Assembly (NCBI GenBank): GCA_947488615.1
Contig: CANKZU010000001.1
Coordinates: forward strand, 1 to 64,000
Direction of reading: 5' to 3'
Source: an uncultured Aurantimonas sp.
Lineage (GTDB): Bacteria > Pseudomonadota > Alphaproteobacteria > Rhizobiales > Rhizobiaceae
DNA length: 64,000 bases
Under the pieces are notes generated by a model, which had not been told where the DNA came from, did no database searches, and saw only the letters and a program-made list of their open reading frames with translations. The position numbers and the translations under genes are program-made. Position 1 is the stretch's first letter. Every line of letters starts with the position of its first letter. Positions 16,708 to 24,955 of the stretch are shown one piece after another.

Positions 16708-17919
16708 ATGCACGCTGATTTCGCCTCCCGCATTCCGGCCTGGCCCCGCTTCGACGAAGCGGACGAAGCCGCGCTGATCGATGTGCTGCGATCGCGGCGC
16801 TGGTGGCGCGGCAATGGCGATGTCGGCGACCGCTTCGAGACGGCTTTCGCCGAGTTTCTGGGTGTGGGCCATGTCCGCGCGGTTTCCCACGGCACGGCGG
16901 CGCTGGAACTCGCGCTCGCCGCCCTCGGCATCGGCGCCGGCGACGAGGTCATCGTGCCGGCCACGACCTTCATTGCGACGGCCTCTGCCGTCCTCCGGCT
17001 CGGCGCCTGGCCGATTCCGGTCGACGTCGAGCAGGACACGCTCAATATCGACGTCGCCCTGATCGAAGCGGCGATCGGCCCGCGTACCCGCGCCATCGTG
17101 CCGGTGCATATGGCCGGTCAGGTCGCGGAGATGCTCGAGATCATGGCGATCGCCCGCCGCCACGGCCTGTCCGTGGTCGAGGACGCCGCCCATGCCCATG
17201 GCGCCCGCGCCTTCGGTCAGGCGCTCGGCGCGATCGGCGACGCGGCGATCTTCAGCTTCCAGTCCGGCAAGCTGATGACCTGCGGCGAAGGCGGCGCGCT
17301 GGTCACCAACCGCGCCGACATCGCGGCTGAGAGCTTCGCGCTGCACTCCTGCGGCCGGCCGAAGGGCGACACGGATTATCGGCATGTGATGCCGGCCACC
17401 AACATGCGGCTGACCGAGTTCCAGGCCGCCCTGCTCCTCGGCCAGCTTCGCCGCCTGCCGGACGAGATGGCCCAGCGCGACCTGATGGCGCCGTTCTTCG
17501 AGGCGCGGCTCGCCGAAGCCGGGCTCCGCCCGCTCGCGACCCGCCCCTATGTCGAGCGGCACGGCCGCTACATGGTGCTGGCCTGGTTCGAGTCGGCCGA
17601 TTTCGGCGGCCGCGACGCGGGCGCGCTGTCGGCCGAATTGCGAACGATGGGAATCCCGGCCTTCCGCTGCTTCCCGCCTGTACACCGAACCGAAATGTTC
17701 GCGCCCGGCGCGCTCGGAAAACTCGCCGGTTCGCCGCCGGACTATGCCGCCCTGCCGACACCGGTCGCCGACGCGGCAGCCTGTTCGGTCGTCTGGTTCT
17801 CGCATACGCTGCTGCTCGGCGACGAAGCGCTGCTCGCCGACATCGCGGCGACGATCGCCTCGCTGAGAACCGGCGCGCCGGCAAGCGTCGCGCCCGCCCA
17901 TTCCGCCGTTCCGGCGTAA
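16708..17919 (+). CDS. DegT/DnrJ/EryC1 aminotransferase resembling AHBA synthase RifK
   Basis: This 403-residue fold-I PLP enzyme has SHGTAALELAL, VPATTFIATASAV, VVEDAAHAHGA and the lysine motif FSFQSGKLMT (Lys188), then EGGALVT. Blocks such as PAWPRFDEAD, the double Trp of RRWWRGNG, LHSCGRP and NMRLTEFQAALL match what I recall of RifK more closely than ordinary 4-amino-sugar aminotransferases. RifK makes 3-amino-5-hydroxybenzoate and also aminates UDP-3-keto-glucose to UDP-kanosamine. No aminoshikimate genes are visible, so a 3-amino-sugar product is likelier than AHBA. AGGT before the ATG serves as ribosome site. Confidence 0.82.
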   Translation: MHADFASRIPAWPRFDEADEAALIDVLRSRRWWRGNGDVGDRFETAFAEFLGVGHVRAVSHGTAALELALAALGIGAGDEVIVPATTFIATASAVLRLGAWPIPVDVEQDTLNIDVALIEAAIGPRTRAIVPVHMAGQVAEMLEIMAIARRHGLSVVEDAAHAHGARAFGQALGAIGDAAIFSFQSGKLMTCGEGGALVTNRADIAAESFALHSCGRPKGDTDYRHVMPATNMRLTEFQAALLLGQLRRLPDEMAQRDLMAPFFEARLAEAGLRPLATRPYVERHGRYMVLAWFESADFGGRDAGALSAELRTMGIPAFRCFPPVHRTEMFAPGALGKLAGSPPDYAALPTPVADAAACSVVWFSHTLLLGDEALLADIAATIASLRTGAPASVAPAHSAVPA

Positions 17920-17925
17920 CCCCCG

Positions 17926-19368
17926 ATGGGTCGCCCCGAGGCCGGTCTCACGGAATTGTCGGACACCTTCAGCGAGGCACGTTTCGAGGAGGATGGCGGC
18001 GCGATCGTCGGCTTCGCCAGCTTTCAGGCCGCGGCGACACGCGCAACGGCGGCGGCATTCGCGGCGAGGGACGCACGCGGGCATCAGCTGGAACCCGGCG
18101 CCACGGTGCTCCTCGCCGAAGACACCGGCCTGACGCTCTTGTCGAAGATCGTCGGCCTCTGGAATGTCGGCGCGGTCCCGCTGGTCGCGCCCTCCGGCGC
18201 AAGCGCGGCGAGCGCCGCATTGGTGAATCAGATCGACTGGCGCTGGGACGGCGAGCGACCGTTGCGGCTCGGCGAACACGCCCCGGCACGCGCCCGCCCC
18301 GAGGGCGCCGAGCCGGCGGCGATCATCCATCTGACCTCGGGCTCGACCGGTTCGCCGAAGCTCGCGCCCCGCGGCGTCACGAGCCTCCTCGACGAAGCAT
18401 CGCGCTACCGCGCCCGCTACGGCTTCCAGGCGGGCGAACGCGCGCTCGTCGCCGCGCCGATCGGCCATTCCTTCGGCTTCGGCGCACTGCTGGGGCTGGC
18501 CGCGTCGGGTGCGATTATCACCGTTTCACCGGTGTTCAACGCCCGCCGGCTGGCGCGCGCACTCCTCGCCGGCCACCACGCGGTCGTCATCCTCACTGCC
18601 TCGATGGCGCGGCTGCTCGTCGCGGCCGCCCGCCAGATCGGCGCGCCGGCCGTTCCCGCGTTGCGGCTTGCGATCGCCGGGGCCGGCCCGGTCTCCGACG
18701 CCCTGTCGGCGGATTTCGCGGCGGCGTTCGGCTGCCCGCTCGGCCGCAATTACGGCTGCAGCGAAACCGGCGCGACCTTCGGCGACGCGGCGGCGCTGCC
18801 CGAAGGCGTCATCGGCCGGCCTTTCGACGGCGTTCGTGTCCTCAGCCCCTCCGGCGGCGAGATCGCCGAACTCGTCCTCGACCTCGGCCATACCGTGCTG
18901 TCCGGTGACCCGCGCGGGCCGACCATCTGGCGGAGCGGCGACCGCGCCCGCCGCCTGCCGGACGGGACGATCCGCCTGCTCGGCCGGAGCGACGCCCGGC
19001 TGAAGGTCAACGGCCAAACGATCGACGCCGACCGCCTGACCCATGCCGCTCGCACCGTGCCGGGGGTCAGCGACGCGGTCGCCCTGGTTCTTTCGGCGCC
19101 GTCGGCGCCCGACCGCGACTATCTGGCGCTGGTCTGCGAGGGCGACGGCATCGCGCCCGACCGGCTGACGGCGACGGTCGCCGAGCGGGGCGGGCCGATG
19201 CCGCACAGGATCGCGACGCTCGAGCGCTTTCCCCGCACAGCTGCCGGCAAGCCGGACCGCGCGGCGCTCGCAGCGGTCGTGGTCTCGGGCAAGGCGCGGC
19301 GGATCGCTTGCCCGGCCGGGACCGCCCCTGACCAGCCTCACGACCGCCCGCAAGCTGGCATCCCGTGA
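17926..19368 (+). CDS. AMP-forming acyl/aryl ligase (ANL superfamily), stand-alone
   Basis: This 480-residue adenylating enzyme has the phosphate loop LTSGSTGSPK (136-145), motif A5 NYGCSETG, A7 RSGDRARRLPDG, the hinge LLGRSDARLKVNG, and the catalytic lysine of the C-terminal domain in PRTAAGKPDR (Lys442). It is short for the family because the N-terminal domain is compact. It should activate a carboxylic acid as AMP ester and pass it to CoA, a carrier protein or an amine. No carrier domain is fused; two free carrier proteins are encoded in arm B. It starts 6 bases after the aminotransferase and overlaps the next gene by GTGA. Confidence 0.82.
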   Translation: MGRPEAGLTELSDTFSEARFEEDGGAIVGFASFQAAATRATAAAFAARDARGHQLEPGATVLLAEDTGLTLLSKIVGLWNVGAVPLVAPSGASAASAALVNQIDWRWDGERPLRLGEHAPARARPEGAEPAAIIHLTSGSTGSPKLAPRGVTSLLDEASRYRARYGFQAGERALVAAPIGHSFGFGALLGLAASGAIITVSPVFNARRLARALLAGHHAVVILTASMARLLVAAARQIGAPAVPALRLAIAGAGPVSDALSADFAAAFGCPLGRNYGCSETGATFGDAAALPEGVIGRPFDGVRVLSPSGGEIAELVLDLGHTVLSGDPRGPTIWRSGDRARRLPDGTIRLLGRSDARLKVNGQTIDADRLTHAARTVPGVSDAVALVLSAPSAPDRDYLALVCEGDGIAPDRLTATVAERGGPMPHRIATLERFPRTAAGKPDRAALAAVVVSGKARRIACPAGTAPDQPHDRPQAGIP

Positions 19369-20426
19369 CCGACACCGACGCTGCGATGCCCATGCCGCCA
19401 AGCGCGACGGCGCTGCTGCTGCCGCATTTTTCGCCCTCGCCGGACGGGGTGCGGACGGCTGGCGGCCGGTTGGTGCGGCTCGATCCCGACAGGACGGCGG
19501 TGGCCGCGAAGTTGACGGTCGAAACGCCGCTCGGCGATCTGCCCGCAAGCCCAGTCGGCGCGGAGCGCGTCCTTGCCGGTCTTGTCCGAAGCGGCCTCGC
19601 CATCATTTTGCCGCCGCCGGTCGCAACTCGCCGCGGCGCCGGTGTCGATCTCATCCTGTCGCCGCATGTGGACGACGCGGCCCTGTCGCTCGGCGGCACG
19701 CTCGCCCACCAGCGCGGCGACGGACGCCGCCGCATCGTCTGCAACATCTTCTCCGACCAGGCCTATCAGAGCGGGCTGCGGGCGCCGGCCGCCGCGCTTG
19801 CCGCGCTCGCCAAGGCGGAGGACGAGTTGGCCGGGCGCATCCTCGGCTATCAGAGCTGCGATCTCGGCCTTGCCGGCGCGCGGGATCGCCACCGCCTGCC
19901 GCTCGCCCGCACGCTCGGCTGGACGGAGGCAAGCGTCCGGGCGGAGGCGCGGTTCCGTCGGGAGATCGCCGATCTCGCGGCGCGCATTCTGACCCTCGTT
20001 GCGCGGGAGCCGGCGGCGGGCGATGTCCGGCTGTTCGCCCCCTCCGGCATCGGCGGCCATCTCGACCATCTGCTGGTCCGGCTCGCGGTGGGCGACCTTA
20101 TTGCCGACGGCGCGCTCCACCCCGAGACCACGCAATTCTACGAGGATCTGCCCTACGCCGCGGCCAACATGCCCGGCCCGGCCGCGCCGGCCGGCTTTTC
20201 CCAGGCGCTCCGCGCATTGCCCCCACCTGCCCTCGCCGCCAAGCTCTCCGCGCTGCGGGTTTTCCGGACCCGGCTGCGCGGCCCGCAGGTCGCGCTGTGC
20301 GGCCGGCACGCGGTTCTCGTCGCGGGCGAAACCGGCGCGGCGGAGCGGGTTTTCCGCCATTGCGGCACAGGGAGACACGCCGCAACCATGGACAGACACG
20401 CCGCGCTCGGCTCTATGGCCCCATGA
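19365..20426 (+). CDS. PIG-L/LmbE-type amide deacetylase
   Basis: This 353-residue protein has the zinc motifs SPHVDDAALSLGG (His101, Asp103, Asp104; the usual form is PHPDD) and HLDH (His232, His235). PIG-L enzymes remove acetyl groups from N-acetyl amino-sugars, including cluster-encoded pseudo-disaccharides and aminoglycosides. About 95 extra residues precede the fold, and a C-terminal tail of about 60 follows. It sits between the ligase and the aminopropyltransferase with 4-base overlaps at both ends. Deprotection of an N-acetylated sugar or polyamine intermediate is the natural suggestion. Confidence 0.82.
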   Translation: MTDTDAAMPMPPSATALLLPHFSPSPDGVRTAGGRLVRLDPDRTAVAAKLTVETPLGDLPASPVGAERVLAGLVRSGLAIILPPPVATRRGAGVDLILSPHVDDAALSLGGTLAHQRGDGRRRIVCNIFSDQAYQSGLRAPAAALAALAKAEDELAGRILGYQSCDLGLAGARDRHRLPLARTLGWTEASVRAEARFRREIADLAARILTLVAREPAAGDVRLFAPSGIGGHLDHLLVRLAVGDLIADGALHPETTQFYEDLPYAAANMPGPAAPAGFSQALRALPPPALAAKLSALRVFRTRLRGPQVALCGRHAVLVAGETGAAERVFRHCGTGRHAATMDRHAALGSMAP

Positions 20427-21655
20427 CCGCTGACGATCACCCCCCCGCCGATCCGGCCCCGCCCGCCGGCGACCTCCTCGCCGATGTAGCCAAGGCGACC
20501 GAGCTTCGCGAAGGCCGCGAGGGCGTCGCGACCATTCTGCGGATCGTGGCAAGCGACGGCCCGCTGGCGCTGCGCGATCTGGCGCGGCTCGCGCGCATGC
20601 CGCTGCCCGTCGTCAGCGCCATCCGCCGCGAGCTGGAAACCCTCAAGCTGCTGGAGCGCGGCCAGGGCGTCGCGCTGTCCGACTCCGGACGCCTCTTCGC
20701 CCGCGAGGAACTCGGCCTCGAAGCCCCGCCCCCATCCGCCGTCCCGCCCCGGCCCTCGCGGACCCGCCCTGACGATGCCGGCGATACGCTCGATCCCGTG
20801 CTGACGCCGCTCTTGCCGGCGATGGAAGCCCATCTCGCCGACGGGCCGAAAATCGACGTCACGCTCGACCAGGCGCCCTGCACCGCCGAGACGGCGCTGC
20901 GGCGCGCCTTCGCCATGCATCAGGCTGGCGCGCTCGCCGGCCGGCGCATCCTGCTTCTCGGCGACGACGATTCCCTGTCGATCGCCATCGGCCTCGTCGC
21001 CCGCGCGCTGTCCGCTCCGCCGCGACGATTGACCGTCCTGGAGATCGACCCCGAGCGCCTCGCCCATCTGGAGCGCGGCGCCGCACGCATCGACTGTCCC
21101 TTCGAGCGGATCGCCCACGACATGCGCGATCCGATGCCGGAGGCGCTGCAAGGCGGCTTCGACGTCTTCGCGACCGACCCGCCCTATACGCTGCCCGGCA
21201 TGGCGCTGTTCGTCGCGCGCGGCATCGAGGCGCTGGCGGCCGGCCCCGGCCTGCCGGTGTTCCTCTCCTATGCCGATCTATCGCCCGACGACCGGCTCGA
21301 TCTGCAGGCGCGGCTGACCGAGCTGGGGCTGGCCGTCTTGCGCATGCGCCCGTCCTTCAACCGCTATGGCGGCGCCTCGATCCTCGGCTCGGTCGGCCAG
21401 CTGATCGAACTGGAGACCACCAGCCGCACCGCCTCGCCCCTCGCCGGCCAGCGCTTCGACGGCGCGATCTATACCGGCGAAATCCGCCCGCGCCTTCGCC
21501 GCTATCGCTGCAAGGCCTGCGCCGCGCTTACGCCGGTCGGCGCCGATCAGGCCGTCACCACCGTCGAGGCACTGAAAGAGGCCGGCTGCCCGCGATGCGG
21601 CGCCCATACCTTCGAGCGCCAGCGCGGCGGCAAGAAGGGGCGCGGTGGCGGGTGA
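20423..21655 (+). CDS. BpsA-type branched-chain polyamine synthase (DUF43 family)
   Basis: This 410-residue protein starts with a winged-helix region (about 15-90). A Rossmann methyltransferase-like core follows, with LLLGDDDSLSIAIGL (Asp181-183) and TDPPYT (Asp252 to Thr256). It ends with a zinc ribbon, CxxC at 363/366 and 389/392. This is the architecture of archaeal and bacterial BpsA, which transfers aminopropyl groups from decarboxylated S-adenosylmethionine to the internal nitrogen of spermidine, giving branched polyamines. DPPYT is the family's active-site motif. Its presence at the end of a natural-product operon is unusual and points to an aminopropylated product. Start overlaps the previous stop (ATGA). 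Confidence 0.83.
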   Translation: MTADDHPPADPAPPAGDLLADVAKATELREGREGVATILRIVASDGPLALRDLARLARMPLPVVSAIRRELETLKLLERGQGVALSDSGRLFAREELGLEAPPPSAVPPRPSRTRPDDAGDTLDPVLTPLLPAMEAHLADGPKIDVTLDQAPCTAETALRRAFAMHQAGALAGRRILLLGDDDSLSIAIGLVARALSAPPRRLTVLEIDPERLAHLERGAARIDCPFERIAHDMRDPMPEALQGGFDVFATDPPYTLPGMALFVARGIEALAAGPGLPVFLSYADLSPDDRLDLQARLTELGLAVLRMRPSFNRYGGASILGSVGQLIELETTSRTASPLAGQRFDGAIYTGEIRPRLRRYRCKACAALTPVGADQAVTTVEALKEAGCPRCGAHTFERQRGGKKGRGGG

Positions 21656-21784
21656 GGCGCGTTTCGCTCCCGCTCCACCGGACGCGTCGTCCACTGCTTC
21701 CTGGCCGGCCGGAAGTTGCCGGCGAACGACTTTGTCATGAAATACCGACAACAACGCTGGTTCGACGAATGTGCGAGGTCGAGG

Positions 21785-22600
21785 CTAAAAGGATCGCCTT
21801 CGCCCCGGATGCTGGAACACCAGCACCATGTCGTCAGTCCGGCCGGCTCGCTGATGTTCGGCGAGATGACCGAGGACAGCGGCGACCTCGTCGAACCGCG
21901 ACAGCTCGACCTCCGGCATGCCTTCGCCGGTTGCCGCTTCCTGGCAGCGTTCGTCCCACGCCCAGCGCTTCAGGATTTCGCGCTTGCACTCGAGTGGGAG
22001 AAGCGGATGGTCCGCGACCTCCGCCGGTGACCGAAACACCGCTGCGGGGGTAACCAGGGCCCGTTCGAGATCCGGAATCGCCGGGATGCCGGCACCGTAT
22101 CGCGCTTGCAGCCAAGCGAAAAACAACCAGTCCGAGAGCAGCTTCTCCGTCGCTTGCGGCTTCCGCGCGGCCTGCTCGACGGGCATCCGCTCCGACTTCG
22201 GAGCCACCGTTCGGTCAGCATGCTCCTGCACCCTGAACGGGAGGCTTTGCCGTTCCGCGTAGCGGATGGCCGATTCCTTGTCGGGAAAGCGGATCTGCAC
22301 CTGCTGCAGCGTATCGTCACCCGCTGTGTATCCCATCATCGGTTCTATCCGGGGAGGTGCCCGGCGTTCAAACGTCAGCAGCCAGTCGCCACAGCGGGCC
22401 CTGCCCGACATCATGGGTGAGCGGGACGGCTGACGAATGATGGCGAACGCATCCTCCGGGAAGCGGGAACACCGTTCGACGGTCGGATCATCCGAGAAAT
22501 GGCTGGCCCAGCCGGAGCGCTCCGAAGCAACAGGAGCGATGGCCGGACGGGCGGCAGATGTTTGATCGCGGGAAATAAAGTCGGACCAACCTGTCTCCAT
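21785..22600 (-). CDS. ETC complex I (NDUFS4-like) domain protein, fused with a second domain
   Basis: This 271-residue protein has an NDUFS4-like domain at about 50-125. It shows the family line-up of a basic beta strand, then GDWLLTFERRAPPRIEPMMGYT, DTLQQVQIRF, and AIRYAERQ. The C-terminal part (about 150-250) has FRSPAEVADHPLL and ILKRWAWDERC, a block found with heat-shock genes in rhizobia and of unknown function. It shares strand with the two Hsp20 genes. The ribosome site lies in a duplicated 18-bp unit. It is unrelated in type to the biosynthetic genes around it. Opposing short frames over this stretch look like shadows. 21656-21784 holds no gene. Confidence 0.75.
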   Translation of the reverse strand: METGWSDFISRDQTSAARPAIAPVASERSGWASHFSDDPTVERCSRFPEDAFAIIRQPSRSPMMSGRARCGDWLLTFERRAPPRIEPMMGYTAGDDTLQQVQIRFPDKESAIRYAERQSLPFRVQEHADRTVAPKSERMPVEQAARKPQATEKLLSDWLFFAWLQARYGAGIPAIPDLERALVTPAAVFRSPAEVADHPLLPLECKREILKRWAWDERCQEAATGEGMPEVELSRFDEVAAVLGHLAEHQRAGRTDDMVLVFQHPGRRRSF

Positions 22601-22635
22601 CGCATTCTCCTTTCTAATCGCATTCTCCTTTCTAA
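22600..22635. repeat. 18-bp tandem duplication carrying the ribosome binding site
   Basis: Two perfect copies of TCGCATTCTCCTTTCTAA (22600-22617 and 22618-22635) lie at the start of the NDUFS4-like gene. On the coding minus strand each copy carries AAAGGAG followed six bases later by ATG (true start) or ATT (ancestral copy). The duplication gives a second, non-productive ribosome site upstream. Confidence 0.85.
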
Positions 22636-22678
22636 GAGAACCGGAGAGGGAGCGGCGAACCGCTCCTGCTCTCCTCCA

Positions 22679-23170
22679 TCAGCTTTGGCCGATCGGAATG
22701 CGCTTGTAGCTTTGCCGCGCCTTCTCCGATTTCGGCACCGTGATAGTCAGGACGCCATTCTTGAAAGAGGCTTTCACCTCATCCGGATTCACCTCCCAGT
22801 CCATCGGGATACGCCGTTCGAAACGCCCGTAGTGGATTTCACTGAACTGGCGCTCGTCGTCCCGCGTTTCCGACGTCTTCTCGCCGCGGATGACGAGCGT
22901 GCCGTCGGCCAGCGTGACCTCGATGTCCTTTTCCTCCACACCGGGAATTTCCACCGAGACGCGCATCTCCTTCTCGGTCTCGCCGAGTTCCATCTTCGGA
23001 ATTGCCTCCGCCGGAAACAGCGCCCCGTTTCCGCCGAAGCCGCGGAAAGCATCATCGAACAGACGGTTCATCTCGCGATGCAAGGCCAGGAAGGGGTGCT
23101 GGCTCTCACCGTAGGAGGGGACGGGGGCGGACCCATTGCGTCCCCAAGGGATCAGATCACGTACATTCAT
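22679..23170 (-). CDS. Hsp20/alpha-crystallin small heat-shock protein 1
   Basis: This 163-residue protein has an alpha-crystallin domain (about 50-150) with MELGETEKEMRVSVEIPGVEEKD, the strand DGTLVIRGEK, and the C-terminal GVLTITVPKSEK. An I-x-I-type tail (KRIPIG) follows. It binds unfolding proteins independently of ATP. The ATG at 23170 is preceded by AAGGAGG at a good distance; a GTG one codon upstream is less likely. It lies 66 bases downstream of the second Hsp20 gene on the same strand, so the two are probably co-transcribed with the NDUFS4-like gene. Confidence 0.92.
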   Translation of the reverse strand: MNVRDLIPWGRNGSAPVPSYGESQHPFLALHREMNRLFDDAFRGFGGNGALFPAEAIPKMELGETEKEMRVSVEIPGVEEKDIEVTLADGTLVIRGEKTSETRDDERQFSEIHYGRFERRIPMDWEVNPDEVKASFKNGVLTITVPKSEKARQSYKRIPIGQS

Positions 23171-23236
23171 CACTGCTCCTCCTTCTCACGAGCAAAGCTG
23201 CCGCGCGGACCATCCCCGCGCGGGCTTTGAATAGGT

Positions 23237-23722
23237 TCAGGCGGCCCGCTTGAGGTTCCGCTTCTCGATCCGAGGAGATTCGCCCGCCGCGTCAGGCGCG
23301 TCGTCCGCGCCCACGGGAATCTTCTTCGGCTTCATCGCCTCGGGAACCTCGCGCATCAGATCGATTGTCAGCAGACCGTCGTGCAGGCTGGCATTGGCCA
23401 CTTGGACGTAGTCGGCGAGTTCGAAGCGGCGTTCGAACGCCAAGAGAGGAATGCCGCGATGCAGCATCTGCGCATCGGTGTCTTCCTCCCGCTTACGCCC
23501 GTTCACGACCAGCAGGTTGGGTTGGGCGGTGATCTCAAGATCGTCCGGGGTGAAGCCAGCAGCCGCAATCGTAATGCGGTACTGGTTCTCGCCCGTCTTC
23601 TCGACATTATAGGGTGGCCAGTTACCGGTCCCGTCACCCTCGATGCCAGCGAGAGTGTCGAACAGCCGCTCAAAGCCGATGCTCGAGCGGAACAGGGGAG
23701 ATAGATCGTAGAGCCTACTCAT
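23237..23722 (-). CDS. Hsp20/alpha-crystallin small heat-shock protein 2 (IbpA type)
   Basis: This 161-residue protein begins MSRLYDLSPLFRSSIGFERLF, like IbpA-class proteins, and shows YNVEKTGENQYRITIAAAGF, then LEITAQPNLLVVNGRK, HRGI and FERRFELADYV. The tail has ..KPKKIPV, an I-x-V-like anchor. The ATG at 23722 follows GGAGG by about eight bases. It is the first gene of the heat-shock block. Upstream, at about 23845-23850 on the minus strand, CTTGAA could be part of a sigma32 promoter, but the -10 half is poor. Confidence 0.92.
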   Translation of the reverse strand: MSRLYDLSPLFRSSIGFERLFDTLAGIEGDGTGNWPPYNVEKTGENQYRITIAAAGFTPDDLEITAQPNLLVVNGRKREEDTDAQMLHRGIPLLAFERRFELADYVQVANASLHDGLLTIDLMREVPEAMKPKKIPVGADDAPDAAGESPRIEKRNLKRAA

Positions 23723-23759
23723 AACCACATCCTCCATTGAGCAACATGGAAACGAGACG

Positions 23760-24955
23760 CACGGATCGACGCCGTGCGCCCATCCAGCATGCCGGACCCT
23801 CATCGGCGTCCGGCGAATTTGAGGTGGTTTGCGACATTCCGGAGTTCAAGAGGAAAAAGGGGCAATTTTCTCGGTGAAGGCACCGTCCGCCAAGCCCTCG
23901 GCGGCTTCTGGCGGAGGCAACGCTCTCCATTACGCGCTGGCGGCCTGACCGGGCTTCAGACCAGCCGCCGCACCGCCAATCCGTCGCCGGACCGGATGAG
24001 GATAAATGTCGCGGCATGGGTCCCGGCTCAAGGCCGGGATGACGAAGCTTGGATGCCGGCGCCTCATGTTTCTGCGGAGTTTTCACAGAGAGTGGCGGGT
24101 CCGCGCAGCTTCCGAAAATCCGCCCCCCAAAGAAATTTTCTCCCCACGCTTTTCGCCTCCCGCATACTGCCCTCACCGCCGGCCCACGGAACGGGCGCGA
24201 ATGATCATCGGGATCGTTCGTTGGGCCAAGGGGAGACATCCCTGGCGGTGCGGTGTCCGCGACGGGGCTTCTTCCGGAGAAGGCTCGGCCCGGACGACAC
24301 TTTGCTCCCGCCGGACCGTCCCCACTAGGAGGGGTCTGTGGATTGGTCCGCTTGAACGTCCCGCAAGGGGCGTGAAGATCCGGCAGCGCATGGGGCCTCG
24401 CCAGCGAGCGGCGGAAGCCGCGAAGCTTAAGGGCGGGGTGAGGAAACTCGCTCCGCTTGAAGGCCGAGGGTGTCGCATCGCAGCGGGGGTGTCCCGCCAG
24501 CGAGGCGCAGCCGAAGCTGAAACGGCGGGGCACAGTGTTCAAGGGGTTGGTCAAACACCGTGCGGGATGCCGGAGGCGGACCGTATGACGTAAAACAGTC
24601 GGAGGGTTCGGCTCCGGCGTCCCGCCGCTTGTTACGAGCGGCAACAAGAATCGGTTGAGACGAGGAAGAAGGGAGGCGAAGCGAGGGTCGAGGAATGCAT
24701 AGGCCGGCCGCCAAAGCGGTGCGGGCGATGACGCGCGCCCTCTCCCTCGTGGAAGGAAAAAGGCGGCCCTCGACGCTTCGTCATCCTCGCGCGGAGCGCG
24801 GGGATCCATGCCTCCGCATGCGTGGCGTCCGTTCCCGTGACGGACGCGCTTCCGGCGAGGGTTTGGCGGCGGCAACGACTTGGCATGGATCCCCGGCCTG
24901 CGGCCGAGGATGACGAGGCGGATAACGATGCCCACCCCTTTCTTGCGCCATTCCG
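23760..24955. other. About 1.2 kb without a convincing gene, repeat-rich
   Basis: Several open frames cross this stretch on both strands, but none has a ribosome site, domain or sensible composition. Much of it is inverted-repeat material: a GGTCCCGGCTCAAGGCCGGGAT hairpin-like unit near 24016-24038, GC-rich short runs at 24340-24600 with recurring pieces such as AAGCTTAAGGG and CCGCTTGAAGG, and the large inverted repeat at 24779-24915. A frame on the minus strand at about 24430-24710 recalls small hypothetical proteins often called in Methylobacterium-like genomes, but I think it is non-coding repeat DNA. It separates the two arms of the biosynthetic region. Confidence 0.5.
24779..24915. repeat. 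Large inverted repeat, about 34-bp arms (REP-like)
   Basis: The arm at 24779-24812 (CGTCATCCTCG ... GGGGATCCATGCC) is matched in reverse by 24882-24915 (GGCATGGATCCCC ... CGAGGATGACG), with a few mismatches in the middle. About 69 bases lie between them. The related unit near 24013-24040 carries the same CCGGGATGACG end. Units of this look are dispersed palindromic repeats in many alphaproteobacteria. The copy lies just downstream of the carrier-protein gene and could help end its transcript. Confidence 0.65.

Noticed and set aside
14745..17919. AHBA (aminoshikimate) biosynthesis as the purpose of the RifK-like gene
   Set aside because: No aminoDHQ synthase, dehydratase or aminoshikimate-type transketolase gene is present, so I favour an amino-sugar.
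21716..22030. A 104-codon + strand frame opposite the NDUFS4-like gene
   Set aside because: The minus-strand frame has the ETC complex I signature and a good ribosome site; this one has neither.
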